A stretch of DNA of 64,000 nucleotides from Hypericum androsaemum (taxonomy: Eukaryota; Streptophyta; Magnoliopsida; Malpighiales; Hypericaceae): the NCBI GenBank assembly GCA_963995505.1, contig OZ023190.1, forward strand, positions 12,518,092 to 12,582,091. The letters run 5' to 3'. How positions within the stretch are numbered: position 1 is the first letter of the stretch; every line of letters begins with the position of its first letter. Position numbers and translations under genes: made by a program. Below, piece after piece: positions 10,252 through 21,606 of this stretch. A model generated the notes under the pieces. That model had not been told where the DNA came from, made no database searches, and saw nothing but the letters and a program-made list of their open reading frames with translations.

Positions 10252-11598
10252 CTGCCTGTTTGGAAACCTCAAAATGATAGGAAATAGAATCAGATTCTTG
10301 AGTTTTAAAAATTTAGGTTTGTTTGGAACCAATTTTGTTCAAGAAAGTGATTCCATTTCCATCCTAAACCCTGGATTTAGTTTCCCTTGCAAATAGGTCG
10401 GAATTTTAGGAGACCAAAGTGGAATTGTTTGGAAATACCAATAATACCCTTAACCATCTCTCCTCACTTACCTCTCGACACTCCCCTCTTATGTTGTATC
10501 TGCGGCGAGCTACTGGAAGACGAGCTCATCTTCGACGACTCTCACACGGCGATGGCGACGACTTTCACAGATAACCTTTCTTTTCCCCTCTCAATGTTTG
10601 TGTTTTTGAGATTAGGGTTTTCGAATTTTCCCTTTTGCTTTCAATTTACCGGATATGGAATAATGGTAGCCTAGGATCGAGTTAAGGGAAAGCTAGCAGA
10701 AACCCACCTCCAAAGACCTTCCTCGAGGGATTTCCATCTTGGGTAACCTAGATTTTAATGGCTCTGAATCAAAGAAGCTTCTAATGTTTGCTTTCTTGAA
10801 TATGTTTAGGTTAGCAGGTGAGGATAATGTTTAGGTTTGTTTACTGTAATGAGCTCTTAGCCAGTCTGTATGTTCTTGAGAAGATGATGAAGTCTTGCAA
10901 ACAATGCTCAATAATGAATGTATCAGAGTTGAGCACTTGGGGGCAAAAATTGTGTTTTTGCTTTTAGTAATGTTCGAACTCGAGATCTTCTGTGATTGGT
11001 ATGTTTGATTTATCGACTGATTCTTCTTATACTTGTGATTGTGGTGTAGTAGTGTGCATGTACCTGGGCTCCCTCTTAGGTAATGGAAATGCTATAGGAA
11101 GCTTGAAGCAAGCAATTGCAAATATGGTTGGGACTGAGAATACCGAGACTAATTCTATATGATCATGCATCCTGCAACAACTAATTTTTATGACACAAGC
11201 GACCCGAGGGATGTCCTTACCGACACTTTCGAGTTCAATCTGAGCAGGATCAAGTCCAGCTGTGCTGATTAATTGCTAATCATGTATTTGCTAATTATTT
11301 GTTTGGTTAAATGTGATTATTTGATGATTGCTACTGTTTTTGACCTGCAATGGCTGAAACTTGCTGCAAAAAATGGGCTGCTTGTTGCTGCATAAATGGC
11401 TTAAACTTGGAGTACAAATTCAACGTTGTAAACTTGTTATACTACTAGTTATAAGGGTGTTTTTGTAAAGTAGCAAATCAATTCCCAAAATTTAAGTTAT
11501 GGTTCCAAACAAGAAAATCAGAAATGAATTCCTTTCCATTACCATTAGGAATTGGAAATAGAATTCTTTTCCTGTCAAAATTGATTCCAAACAGGCAG
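10252..11598. mobile_element. non-autonomous TIR DNA element inside copia-1 gag
   Basis: The ends are perfect 14-base inverted repeats: CTGCCTGTTTGGAA at 10252-10265 and its reverse complement at 11585-11598. The similarity continues inward for about 75 bases with gaps (AGGAAATAGAATC against AGGAAAAGAATTC, then TTGTTTGGAACCA in both arms). The gag reading frame resumes right after it. The TGTTTGGAA core resembles PIF/Harbinger-type ends, but I could not settle a target duplication, so the superfamily is open. The GC-richer interior near 10500-10570 might be captured host sequence; no transposase is visible. Confidence 0.82.
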
Positions 11599-12241
11599 TA
11601 AATGATTTGCAAGCATCTTTGGAGTCACGTGAGATGCGGATCAATGAAAGATCAAGTGGCACATTTGAGCAAGCTTTAAAAGCTCAAACAAATGTGAGAA
11701 ATGAGGGACTTGTGCAAGGAAGGACGAACCACTTTCAAAAAGAAAAGAATTTCAAAGGTAAAGGGAGGAATCCTCAATCTGACTCAAGCCAAGGTACACG
11801 AGGTAATGGCTCTTTTCAAAATAAATCTAATATTCAATGTCACAGGTGCCAAAAGTACGGACATTTTCAATCTGAATGCAAATCACATATTCAGTGCCAT
11901 AACTGTAAAAAGTATGGTCACTACAGTCGAGAATGTCATGCTAAGGCATTAAATATTAGAGAAAGCCATGCTCAGATTGCAGAAACTGAAGATGAAATGA
12001 AGATGGTGCTCACATGTCATGCAGTAGATCATAAAAATAACAACCAGTGGTTGTTAGATACAGGTTGCAGCAATCATCTAAGCGGGAACAAAGAACTATT
12101 TTTTGACTTAGATGACAATTTTCACACTACAGTTAAGCTTGGTGATAATTCAGAACTTGAAGTTTTGGGAAAAGAAAAGATTGCCATAAGGTTGAAGGAT
12201 GGATCTTTCAATTATATATCTGATGTATTTTATGTACCTAG
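11599..12241 (+). pseudogene. copia-1 gag C-terminus and protease
   Basis: Continues the gag frame after the TIR element. Two CCHC knuckles follow each other, CHRCQKYGHFQSEC and CHNCKKYGHYSREC. The aspartic protease motif WLLDTGCSNHLSG is intact. The frame reads ISDVFYVPS and is then cut by copia-2; the last five bases, CCTAG, are the target duplication. Confidence 0.88.
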
Positions 12242-13227
12242 TGTTGTTTCGGAGGGTTGGTGTACTTGTTAGGATCTACTTCAGTCGAGGCAAGTGTTGG
12301 ACACTTTCTCCGTAAGACGAGATTGCCCCGTATATTTCAGTGCGGTACGGGCTTCGGCAATCGTCCCCAAGATACAACGACTGTTTAGGGCGTTTCAAGA
12401 ACGTTGCACACGTATCTCGAAACTTTCGGGCGAACCCTTATATACCCAGAACTTTCGGACTCTTTTCTAAGTGAAGAACGGGGGGAAAGGAGAAGATAAC
12501 AATGCTAGGAGGTGCACTTACTACTGGGATGAGAATTCTGGCAGGGGGGCAGGCCTATTTATAGGCTGGAGGTAGCCACCCCGAAGGGACGCGTCCGCTC
12601 GGCCAGCAGGCTGACTGGCTGCGCTCGTGGCCCTTCGGTGGCTTCTGGATCCTTCCAGGCGCGCCAGGCTGCGCTCGTAGCCCTTCGGCAGCTTCAGGAT
12701 CCTTCCAGGCGCGCCCAGGCTGCGCTGGCGCCCTTTCGTGATGAATTTCGCAGCCCTTCGGCCTTCTGGAAGTCTCCCAGACTTTCCAGCCTGTCGTGCC
12801 TCTTCGGCGGCCAACCTGAAGGCGCTCGCAGCTCCTCGTCGCTTCGGTAGCTGCGAAGCTGCCTCCGGACCCGGGCAAAATACTTAAGGCTCCTCTACCT
12901 CCTCGCGACGATGCGCACGTGCGAAGTGCCAAGTGCGTCACAAAACGCCCAATGCGCCATGCGCACACGCGCATGTGCATGCGCGTGCTCGTGCTCGTGC
13001 GCGTGCTCGGACGGTGCTTCGCACCATCCTCGCAGGCAGCTAGCGGTGAGTCAGCCTCTTAGGAAGTCAATCAAGTTGAGAGGCAAGGAGGGAAATTCCT
13101 TATAAACAAGGAAATCCTCCTTGCTCTATTCAATGTGGGATTGCAACATTCCATCTCCCTTTTTGGGCCTTTCCTTTGGGCCTTTCCATTATTGGGCTTG
13201 CATTGAATTTTCTATTCAAACCCAACA
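12242..13227 (-). repeat. copia-2 3' LTR (986 bases)
   Basis: On the plus strand it begins TGTTGTTTCGG and ends CCCAACA. It contains a TATA box (TATTTATA at 12556-12563, TATAAATA in the element's sense). A GC-rich block with internal near-repeats (CTTCCAGGCGCG, GGCTGCGCTCGTGGCCCTTC) runs from about 12580 to 13040. It is 243 bases longer than the other LTR, which lacks the stretch about 12350-12525 and one GC-rich repeat unit. Confidence 0.92.
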
Positions 13228-13239
13228 ATCCCCCACATG
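13228..13239 (-). other. copia-2 polypurine tract
   Basis: CATGTGGGGGAT on the minus strand directly before the 3' LTR. It is identical to the copia-3 tract at 33645-33656. From 13240 to 13770 is element 3' untranslated sequence with no coding signal. Confidence 0.85.
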
Positions 13240-13770
13240 AATGATGATTAATGCATGCATACTCTAATCGAAAGTTCTGACGTGTTATTATTGCATCGAG
13301 ATAGGTAGCTTGCGGCTTTGAACCTTCTCTAGTAATATGTTATCGGATTTACTCGCTGCTCAGTGAACGTGATATTTTGAACCATCAGCTTTTGGTGTAA
13401 ACCAAGACAATATCATTTACACAATAATAACCCTAGTATATTTAGGTTCTCACATTGTGTCCGTTTCGGCCATGGACCGTATCTTGGATTCATAAGTGTT
13501 TTTCCCATTTGAAGCGGCCTCACTTCACACTTACATAGGTGATCTCCTATTAGGAGTATCCTGCCATACTCCACCTTAATCAAGGTATAGGAATTATTAA
13601 AAGCGTAATGCTTAACCTTACCACACCTCTGCAGGTTAATATCTGGGCAGCTTCTGAGAATGAGATAGGTTCCAGGTGATTAACTGAACCCTCCATAACT
13701 TAGTTGTCTCATTGAACCAAGTTTGTGGGATCTCCACTCATCATGGTTGAGTTACCGCTATGGACGTTCT

Positions 13771-15288
13771 TTAGTGTGTAGATTTTAATCCCATTCCCCT
13801 TACTGCGTTGTACATTTGATCTCTATTGATTCCTTTCGTAAAAGGATCAGCTAAGTTGTCCTTGGACTTTACATAATTAATGGTGATCACCCCATTAGAG
13901 ATCAATTGTCTAACGGTATTGTGTCTCCGACGGATATGTCGAGACTTTCCGTTGTACAATGTACTTTGTGCTCTCCCGATTGCAGACATGCTATCACAAT
14001 GTATCAATACGGGAGGTACTGGTTTGCTCCGGCACGGAATATCCTCTAGGAAGTTTCTGAGCCATTCAGCTTCTTCCCCAGTTTTGTCTAGTGCTATAAA
14101 CTCCGACTCCATGGTGGATCGAGCTATGCACGTTTGTTTAGAGGACTTCCAAGACACAGCTCCTCCTCCTATGGTGAATACGTATCCACTCGTGGATTTG
14201 GAGTCCTTAGTGTCCGATATCCAGTTTGCATCACTGTATCCTTCTAATACAGCTGGATATTTAGCATAATGTATGCCATGGTTTATGGTATGTTTTAAAT
14301 ACCGTAAAACCCTTTCCAGAGCTAGCCAGTGATCCTTCCCTGGATTACTTGTGAATCTACTAAGCTTACTAACTGAGTACGCAATATCGGGGCGAGTGCA
14401 GTTTGTTAAATACATTAAACTCCCAATAATTTGCGCATACTTTAGTTGAGATACAGGGTCCCCTCGATTCTTGGCTAAGTGTAGATTCAAATCTACTGGA
14501 GTCTTAACCGGAGGTTTGTCAAAAGCTTCAAATTTCTTGAGCACGCATTCCACGTAGTGGGATTGCGTCAAGATAATTTCGTCAGCTTTCTTAGAAATTT
14601 TTATTCCTAGTATGACGTCTGCCAGACCCATATCTTTCATGTCAAAGTGATTCTTTAACATGTTCTTAGTTTTCACAATAACCTCTTTATTGCTTCCCGT
14701 AATTAGTAAGTCATCTATGTAGAGATATACAATTACGTAAGCTTCAGGTGTGCCTTTAATGTAAACACATTTATCGCACTCATTGATCTTAAATCTATTC
14801 GACAGCATTGTTCTGTCAAATTTCTCGTGCCACTGTTTCGGCGCTTGTTTTAGCCCGTATAGTGACTTGACTAGTCTACACACTTTATGCTCTTGACCGG
14901 GAGCCACAAACCCTTCAGGTTGCTCCATGTATATCTCCTCTTCCAGTTCTCCATTTAGGAAAGCTATTTTTACGTCCATTTGGTAGATCTCGAGGTTATA
15001 GAGTGCTGCAACAGCTATGAGTACTCTAATTCATGTGATTCTTGTGACCGGTGAATACGTGTCAAAGAAATCATATCCCTCCTTCTGCTTGAACTCCTTA
15101 GCTACCAATCGAGCTTTGTACTTGTCGATTGCTCCATCAGCTTTATATTTCCTTTTTAGGATCCACCTGCATCCCAAAGGTTTGCAGCCCGGTGGGAGAT
15201 CCACGATTTCCCACGTGTGGTTTTGCATAATAGATTCTATCTCACTATTGATAGCTTCCTTCCAGAGAGGAGCATCTGGACTGGACAA
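13771..15288 (-). pseudogene. copia-2 reverse transcriptase and RNase H
   Basis: Same frame as the integrase part. It starts with PLWKEAINSEIESIMQNHTW, then CKPLGCRWILKRKYKADG and DFFDTYSPVTRIT. A stop at 15031-15033 follows, then 402 codons: [34 protein letters not shown], the catalytic YIDD (about 14709-14720), [15 protein letters not shown] and the RNase H motifs [30 protein letters not shown] and [14 protein letters not shown]. It ends at 13771. Apart from the stop, the catalytic residues look intact. Confidence 0.92.
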
Positions 15289-15291
15289 TGC

Positions 15292-16133
15292 CTATTGGAT
15301 TGCCCTGGGTTCATCTTCTAACGCATAGGTTAGATAGTCCGGACCGAAAGATTTGGTTACCTTCGTCCGTTTACTACGTCTAGGTCCATCATCTTTCTGA
15401 TTTGACCCTTGCGTAGTCTCGTGAGCCCTTTTCTTCGGACTTGCTTCCTTTCTTTCCTTATTAGGAAAGCTATCTTCAAAAAATGTTGCGTTCCTTGATT
15501 CTATGACCATACCCATGTTTATCTCAGGGTTTTCAGATTTATGCACCAAGAATCGATAAGCACTACTATTTTGCGCATATCCGATAAAGATGCAATCAAT
15601 GGTCTTGGGTCCTATTCTCACCTGTTTAGGCTTAGGTACTTCGACCTTTGCTAGGCACCCCCACACTTTAAGGTAACCGTAGGAAGGCTTCCTTCCTTTC
15701 CATAGTTCATATGAGGTTTTATCCCTTTTCTTGTGTGGCAATTTGTTTAGAATGTGGTTAGCTGAGAGCACAGCTTCCCCCCACATGTTCTGGGGTAAGC
15801 CCGAGCTAATCAACATAGCGTTCATCATCTCCTTAAGAGTTTGATTTTTGCGTTCAGCTACGCCATTCGATTGAGGTGAGTATGGAGCAGTCGTCTGATG
15901 AATAATGCCATGTTCTTGACAGAATTCCTCAAACGGAGCTACATATTCTCCTCCTCGATCACTTCGGATCATTTTGATTTTCACGCTGAGTTAATTTTCA
16001 ACCTCATTCTTATATCTCTTAAAAGCATCAAGAGCTTCGTCTTTGCCCTTTAGGAGATATACGTAACAGTATCTCGTGCAATCATCGATAAACGTGATGA
16101 AGTATTTCTTCCCGCCTTCAGTTTGCACGTGTT
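15292..16133 (-). pseudogene. copia-2 integrase
   Basis: After the frameshift near 16134 the integrase core reads GGKKYFITFIDDCTRYCYVY, meets a stop near 15992, then IRSDRGGEYVAPFEEFCQEH and PYSPQSNGVAERKNQTLKEM. The second catalytic Asp and the Glu of the D,D,E triad are present; the first Asp (HTD) is just upstream. The C-terminal region with WGCLAKVEVPKPKQVRIG and DCIFIGYAQ follows. A basic tail ends at a stop, 15292-15294, one codon before the reverse transcriptase part begins. Confidence 0.9.
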
Positions 16134-17663
16134 TCATATGCAAGTGTCCGTATGAATTAACTCTAAAGGCGTAGTACTTCTTTCCACCGAATGGAAAGGT
16201 GCTTTGGTCATTTTAGCCTCCACACATACTTCACATTTATCGGATGGGTTGAACTCTAGATTCGGTAATAAATTTAAACTTACTAACTTTCTTAGCGAGT
16301 TTAGATTTACGTGTCCTAATCTACCATGCCATAAATTAGAACACTCGGCCAAGTAAGAAGAAGCGTTAACTTTATTTTTACTGTTAAAGGTGCGATGTAC
16401 AGTTATTACATTCATCTTAAACAGCCCCCTTTCTAGGTAACCCTTTCCTATGAATTGACCCGCTTTGGTCAGTACAAACTTATCAGCCTCAAATACAAGC
16501 TTAAGACCGGCTTTGCTTAACAGTGAGCCAGAGACTAAGTTCTTGCGGATGTCCGGGACATGCAGCACATCCTTGAGGGTCAGCTCCTTTCCTGAGGTCA
16601 GCTTTAGGACCACCTTACTCAGACCGACGATCTTGGACGTTGCAGAGTTTCCCATGAACAGCTTTCGACCGGTGATTGGGATATAGTTCGAGAACATCTC
16701 CTTGTCCGAGCAGACGTGGCGGGTAGCTCCAGTGTCCACGAACCACTCTCTCGGATTGTCCACCAGGTTGGCTTCAAACACCACGGCTGACAGATCCATC
16801 TGGGACAAGTCTTCAGCCAGGTTAACCTTTCCTTGGTCATCCTTCTTCGGCTGGCGACAGTCCTTAGCCATGTGTCCGGGTTTGCCGCAGTTGTAGCAGT
16901 CGCCCTTGATCTTCTTTTTCTTCTTGGGCTCTTGCTTCTCCTGCTTATCCCCGGACTTCTTCCTCTTCTTGCTACCTTTTCCCTCGGCGAGGTGCACGGT
17001 GGTCTCGGGGTTGGCCTTGCCTTGCTTCACTTCGGACTTTCGGTTATCTTCCTCGATCCTAAGTCTCACGATCAGGTCTTCCAGGCCCATGTCCTTCCTC
17101 TTGTGCTTGAGGTAGCTCTTGAAATCCTTCCAGAGCGGGGGGAGCTTCTCGATCATCGCAGCTACTTAGAAGGACTCGCTGAGTTGCATCCCTTCGGCTT
17201 GGATCTCGTGAAGGATCAGCTGCAACTCCTGCACTTGGTCGATGACCTTCTTGGAGTCCACCATCTTGAAGTCGAGGAATCGTCCGACGATGAATTTCTT
17301 CGTCCTGGCATCCTCCGTTTTGTACTTCTTCTCGAGTGAACTCCACAGCTCCTTAGCGGCCTTAGCTTCCGTGTAGACGTTGTAGAGCGTGTCGTCTAGT
17401 CCATTCAGGACGTAGTTCCGGCATAGGAAGTCGCTGTGACTCCATGCATCGAGGGCATTGATCTTCTGTTGATCTGCCTCATTTTTCGCCACCTTCGGAG
17501 CCTCTTCCTTCAAGAATCGGACCAGGTTGAGCGTCGTCAGGTAGAACAACATCTTCTGTTGCCACCTCTTGAACTCGATACCGTTGAACTTGGCCGGCCT
17601 TTCGGCGTGGACAGTTCCCGGGACCGCTGGTGCTGAGCTTGTCGATGCCATCTTCAAGTACAC
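16134..17663 (-). pseudogene. copia-2 gag, protease and pre-integrase
   Basis: The gag frame opens at 17663 ([12 protein letters not shown] begins at 17651). It shows [20 protein letters not shown] and [19 protein letters not shown] stop at 17166-17168 looks like a single C-to-T change at a Gln codon, because the same frame continues with [25 protein letters not shown] knuckle ([14 protein letters not shown]), the protease motif [12 protein letters not shown] and the pre-integrase motif [17 protein letters not shown] follow. It ends in ELIHTD, the start of integrase, where the frame is lost. Confidence 0.92.
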
Positions 17664-17679
17664 AATCTCGTCTTACGAT

Positions 17680-18422
17680 TGTTGTCTCGGAGGGTTGGTG
17701 TACTTGATTAGGATCTACTTCAGTCGAGGCAAGTGTTGGACACTTTCTCTGTAAGATGAGATTGCCCCGTATATTTCAGTGCGGTAGCTGCTGGGATGAG
17801 AATTCTGGCAGGGGGGCAGGCCTATTTATAGGCTGGAGGCAGCCACCCCGAAGGGACGCGTCCGCTCGGCCAGCAGGCTGACTGGCTGCGCTCGTGGCCC
17901 TTCGGTGGCTTCTGAATCCTTCCAGGCGCGCCCAGGCTGCGCTGGCGCCCTTTCGTGATGGATTTCGCAGTCCTTCGGCCTTCTGGAAGTCTCCCGGACT
18001 TTCCAGCCCGTCGTGCCTCTTCGGCGGCCAACCTGAAGGCGCTCGCAGCTCCTCGTCGTTTCGGTAGCTGCGCAGCTGTCTCCGGACCCGGGCAAAATAC
18101 TTAAGGCTCCTCCAGCTCCTCGCGACGATGCGAAGTGCGCCACAAAGCATCCATTGCGACCTGCGTCCAATGCGCTATGCGCACACGTACGTGCGCGTGC
18201 TCGTGCTCGGACGGTGCACCGTCCTCGCAGGCAGCTAGCGGTGAGTCAGCCTCTTAGGAAGTCAATCAAGTTGAGAGGCAAGGAGGAGAATTCCTTATAA
18301 ACAAAGAAATCCTCCTTACTCTATTCAATGTGGGATTACAACCTTCCATCTCCCTTTTTGGGCCTTTCCTTTGGGCCTTTCCATTATTGGGTTTGCATTG
18401 AATTTTCCATTCAAACCCAACA
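17680..18422 (-). repeat. copia-2 5' LTR (743 bases)
   Basis: On the plus strand it begins TGTTGTCTCGG and ends CCCAACA. It matches the other LTR except for the missing blocks noted there. TATTTATA at about 17823-17830 is the TATA box. The leader just outside the LTR (17656-17679) does not resemble the initiator tRNA-Met primer site; it is the reverse complement of two LTR segments. Confidence 0.92.
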
Positions 18423-18427
18423 CCTAG

Positions 18428-19658
18428 CATATGTCAAAATCTCTTATGTGTGGGACAACTTGCTGAGAAGGGCTATGATTTAAAATTTAACAAGAAAGGT
18501 TGCACCATAAATGATGCTGAGATGGGCCTGATAGCAAAGACAAACATGTCAGAGAATCGTCTGTTTCCAATGAACATCAAGTATGATGTTGATTTGTATT
18601 GCAAAGCTATAGCTGTTGATGATAATTGGCTCTGGCACATGCGGCTTGGATATTTCAACTTTGAAAGCATCAAATTTCTTACAAATAAAAAATGGGTTAC
18701 TAGCTTGCCTGTTATTCAAGCTCCTGACTAGTTATGTCAAGCTTGTGTGGTATGCAAGAAGCATCGAGATCCTTTTCCTAAAGGACGTGCCTGGAGAGCT
18801 TCAAAACCACTTGAGCTGGTGCACTCTGACTTGTGCTATGTGGAAGTTCCATCTAATGGAGGTAATAAATATTTTATTACTTTCATTGATGACTTTAGTA
18901 GGAAGACTTGGGTTTATTTTTTGAAAAATAAATCTGATGCTTGTGATACGCTCAAAAATTTTATGGCGTATACCGAAAGACGAAGTGGTTATACTCTGAA
19001 AACCTTAAGAACAGATAGGGGAACAGAGTATATTGTTTGTGATGATTTCTTGAGAAAGCAGGGAGTTAAGCATCAAATGACTGCAAGATACACTCCTCAA
19101 CAAAATGGAGTGACAGAAAAGAAGAACAGAACTATCATGGATATGGTAAGAAGCATGCTTCATTGCAAGAAATTACCCAAGAGTTTTTGGACCAAAGCAG
19201 TGGCTTGTGCAGTATATCTATTAAATAGGTATCATGTCAAAAGTGTTCGTGATAAAACTCCAGAAGAACCTTGGAGTGGGCGAAAGCTAAATCTCAGTCA
19301 CTTAAAGGTCTTTGGCTATATCGCTTATGCAGATGTCCCTGATCAACTAAGGAAGAAGCTCGACGATAAGGCAGAAAAGTGCATCTTTATAGGATATAGC
19401 GAAGAAACAAAAACCTACAAGTTGTACCATCCAAAGACTCAAAAGGTAATCATCAGTAGAGATGTTACCTTTGATGAAGATGGAGTGTGGGACTGGTTAG
19501 AAAAAGAAAAAGAGTTGATGCCTATACCAGTAACTATAAATAAAAAAGTAGATAATAAAGTTGATGAACCATCAACTGAAGACTCACCAACTCACAGATA
19601 TCCACAAAGGGAGCGGCATCCACCTTCTTACTTGCAAGATTATGAAGTTAAGAGATGA
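18428..19658 (+). pseudogene. copia-1 pre-integrase and integrase
   Basis: Continues copia-1 after copia-2. A one-base shift near 18440 breaks the start; then VGQLAEKGYDLKFNKKGC and LWHMRLGYFNFESIKFL are read. After a stop at 18729-18731, CQACVVCKKHRDPF and the integrase core follow: ELVHSDLCYVEVPS, RTDRGTEYIVCDDFL, TARYTPQQNGVTEKKNRTIM. All three catalytic acidic residues are present. DKAEKCIFIGYSEETKTYKL ends the domain. The frame is lost near 19640 (PPSYLQDYEVKR then stop). Confidence 0.9.
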
Positions 19659-21259
19659 TCATGATGATAGGAAAGAAGAAGTTACTTATTATGTCTTATT
19701 TGCTGATTGTGATCCTGTGATGTATGACGAAGCAGCCAATAAAGTTTATTGGATGAAAGCAATGGATGAAGAAATTCATGCAATTGAGAAGGACACATGG
19801 GAGTTAACAACACTTCTAGAAGGAAAGAAACCAATTGGTGTCAAGTGGGTGTACAAAATAAAATACAATTCAAATGGAGAGATAGATCGCTTCAAAGTAC
19901 GATTAGTAGCAAAGGGGTACAAACAAAAACCAGGTATTGATTATTTTGAAGTTTTTGCTCCAATTGCTAGAATGGACACGATACGTATGATACTTTCTCT
20001 TACTGCTCAAAATCAATGGAAGATTTTTCAAATGGATGTGAAGTCTACTTTCTTAAATGGTGTACTTGAAGAAGAAGTTTACATAGAACAACTATCAGGT
20101 TATCTACAATAAGGAGAAGAAGATAAAGTCTTCAAATTAAAGAAAGCTCTATATGGATTGAAGCAGGCGCCCAGAGCTTGGTACACATATTGATACATCC
20201 TTCATCAACAATGGATTTCACAGAAGTCCATATGAGCATGCTTTATATGTCAAAGAAAACAATGTTGGAGATATCATTATTGTTTGCTTATACGTAGATG
20301 ATCTGATCTTCACCGGCAACAATCCTAAATTGTTAGAAGAATTCAAGGAGAGTATGTCCACACAATTTGAGATGACAGATATGAGCCTAATGTCTTATTT
20401 TCTAGGCCTTGAAGTAAAGCAAACAAATGAAGGAATTTGTATTTCACAAAAGAAGTATGCAGCTGATGTTTTGAAGAAGTTCAAGATGGAAAATTGCAAA
20501 CCAATGCTAACTCCAGTGGAAGAAAGATTGAAATTAGAAAGAGAAAGTGGTGGTGATCTTGTTAACTCAACTAACTTTAGAAGGTTAGTTGGAAGCCTCA
20601 GGTACTTGATAGCAACAAGACCTGACATAGTCTATGGAGTTGGGTTCATAAGCAGATTCATGGATTCACCAAGACAATCACATTGGCAAGCTGCAAAGCG
20701 AATTTTGAGGTATATTAAAGGTACAATTGATGAAGGGATTTTCTATTCAAGTTATAACAAGCCAGAATTAATTGAATACACAGACAGTGATTGGGCGGGT
20801 GAAACTGAAACTCGAAAAAGTACTTCAAGTTATGCATTTCACCTTAGAACATGTGTCTTTTCTTTGTCTTCCAAGAAACAACAAGCAGTTGCTCTGTCAA
20901 TAGCAGAGGCAGAATATATAGCAGCAACAAATTGTACTACTCAAGCAATTTGGTTGCGGAGAATATTGAGCGAGTTGCAACACCAACAAGATGGAGCCAC
21001 AAAGATATTTTATGACAATAAATCAACAATCGCTTTGACAAAGAATCCAGTCTTTCATAGTCACAGCAAACACATTGACATCAAACATCACTATGTTCGT
21101 GACTTGATCAGAGATAAAGAAATTTTGGTGGATTATTGTCCGTCGGAAGAACAAATAACGGATATTTCCACAAAGCCACTCAAAATGAATTTATTCATAA
21201 AGTTGAAAAATATGCTTGGGATGATGAAGCCAAGTTTAAGGGAGGATGTTAGAAGTTAA
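19659..21259 (+). pseudogene. copia-1 reverse transcriptase and RNase H
   Basis: Opens with YWMKAMDEEIHAIEKDTWEL, then GYKQKPGIDYFEVFAPIARM and QMDVKSTFLNGVLEEEVYIE. A stop at 20110-20112 and a frameshift near 20190 follow, around [15 protein letters not shown]. The catalytic YVDD is at about 20293-20304. The last 310 codons are open: ATRPDIVYGVGFISRFMDSP, YTDSDWAGETETRKSTSSY, SIAEAEYIAATNCTTQ, HSKHIDIKHHYVRD and the stop at 21257, a few bases inside the 3' LTR. Confidence 0.92.
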
Positions 21260-21606
21260 ACTTTTCTGGAAGGTTCAAGATTTATCAAGTTGAAGGTTAG
21301 TTGTTCAAGTTGAATACATCTATTAGTTGTCATGATGAGTTGTCGGTTACTTGTTCAAATTGAACACATCTATTAGTTGTCATGAGTTGTCTTAATAGTA
21401 ACCGACTAAGTACTAGCATAAATAGATGTCTTTGTAAGCTATTATTATGTACCAAAAAGTTTAAGAGAAAAGAGTTGAGAAAAACTTAAACAAAAGCTCC
21501 AACGAGTTGTTGTGTGTATTGAAAAAAGTTTGTGTTCTTTGAGTGTTCATACTTTCTTCCATAGCATCTCAATTTCAAATAGGCAATTTCATTTTAATTG
21601 CCAACA
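21247..21606 (+). repeat. copia-1 3' LTR (360 bases)
   Basis: Starts TGTTAGAAG after a purine tract and ends GCCAACA before the duplicated TAATA. It lacks one tandem block present in the 5' LTR. Confidence 0.92.

Larger units (their letters stand above)
12242..18422 (-). mobile_element. copia-2, complete LTR retrotransposon nested in copia-1
   Basis: LTRs lie at 12242-13227 and 17680-18422. The flanking five bases CCTAG (12237-12241 and 18423-18427) are a perfect target duplication. Gag, protease, integrase, reverse transcriptase and RNase H read leftward, opposite to copia-1. The polypurine tract is CATGTGGGGGAT next to the left LTR. It must be younger than copia-1. Its proteins and polypurine tract are closest to copia-3, so the two are one lineage. 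Stops at 17166, 15292 and 15031 and a frameshift near 16134 disable it. Confidence 0.95.
9240..21606 (+). mobile_element. copia-1, complete LTR retrotransposon with two nested insertions
   Basis: Both LTRs start TGTTAGAAGTT and end GCCAACA. The five bases before it (TAATA, 9235-9239) recur immediately after it (21607-21611), a perfect target duplication. Primer site, gag, protease, integrase, reverse transcriptase, RNase H and polypurine tract (about 21237-21246, TTAAGGGAGG) are in the Ty1/copia order. The coding part is split by a TIR element (10252-11598) and by copia-2 (12242-18422). Without these it is a normal-sized element of under 5 kb. Stops and frameshifts in gag, integrase and reverse transcriptase make it defective. 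Confidence 0.95.

Noticed and set aside
12521..12980. Long open frames in GC-rich sequence (also 17776-18170)
   Set aside because: They lie inside the copia-2 LTRs. GC-rich DNA has few stops by chance, and the frames repeat in both LTRs with the LTR indels.
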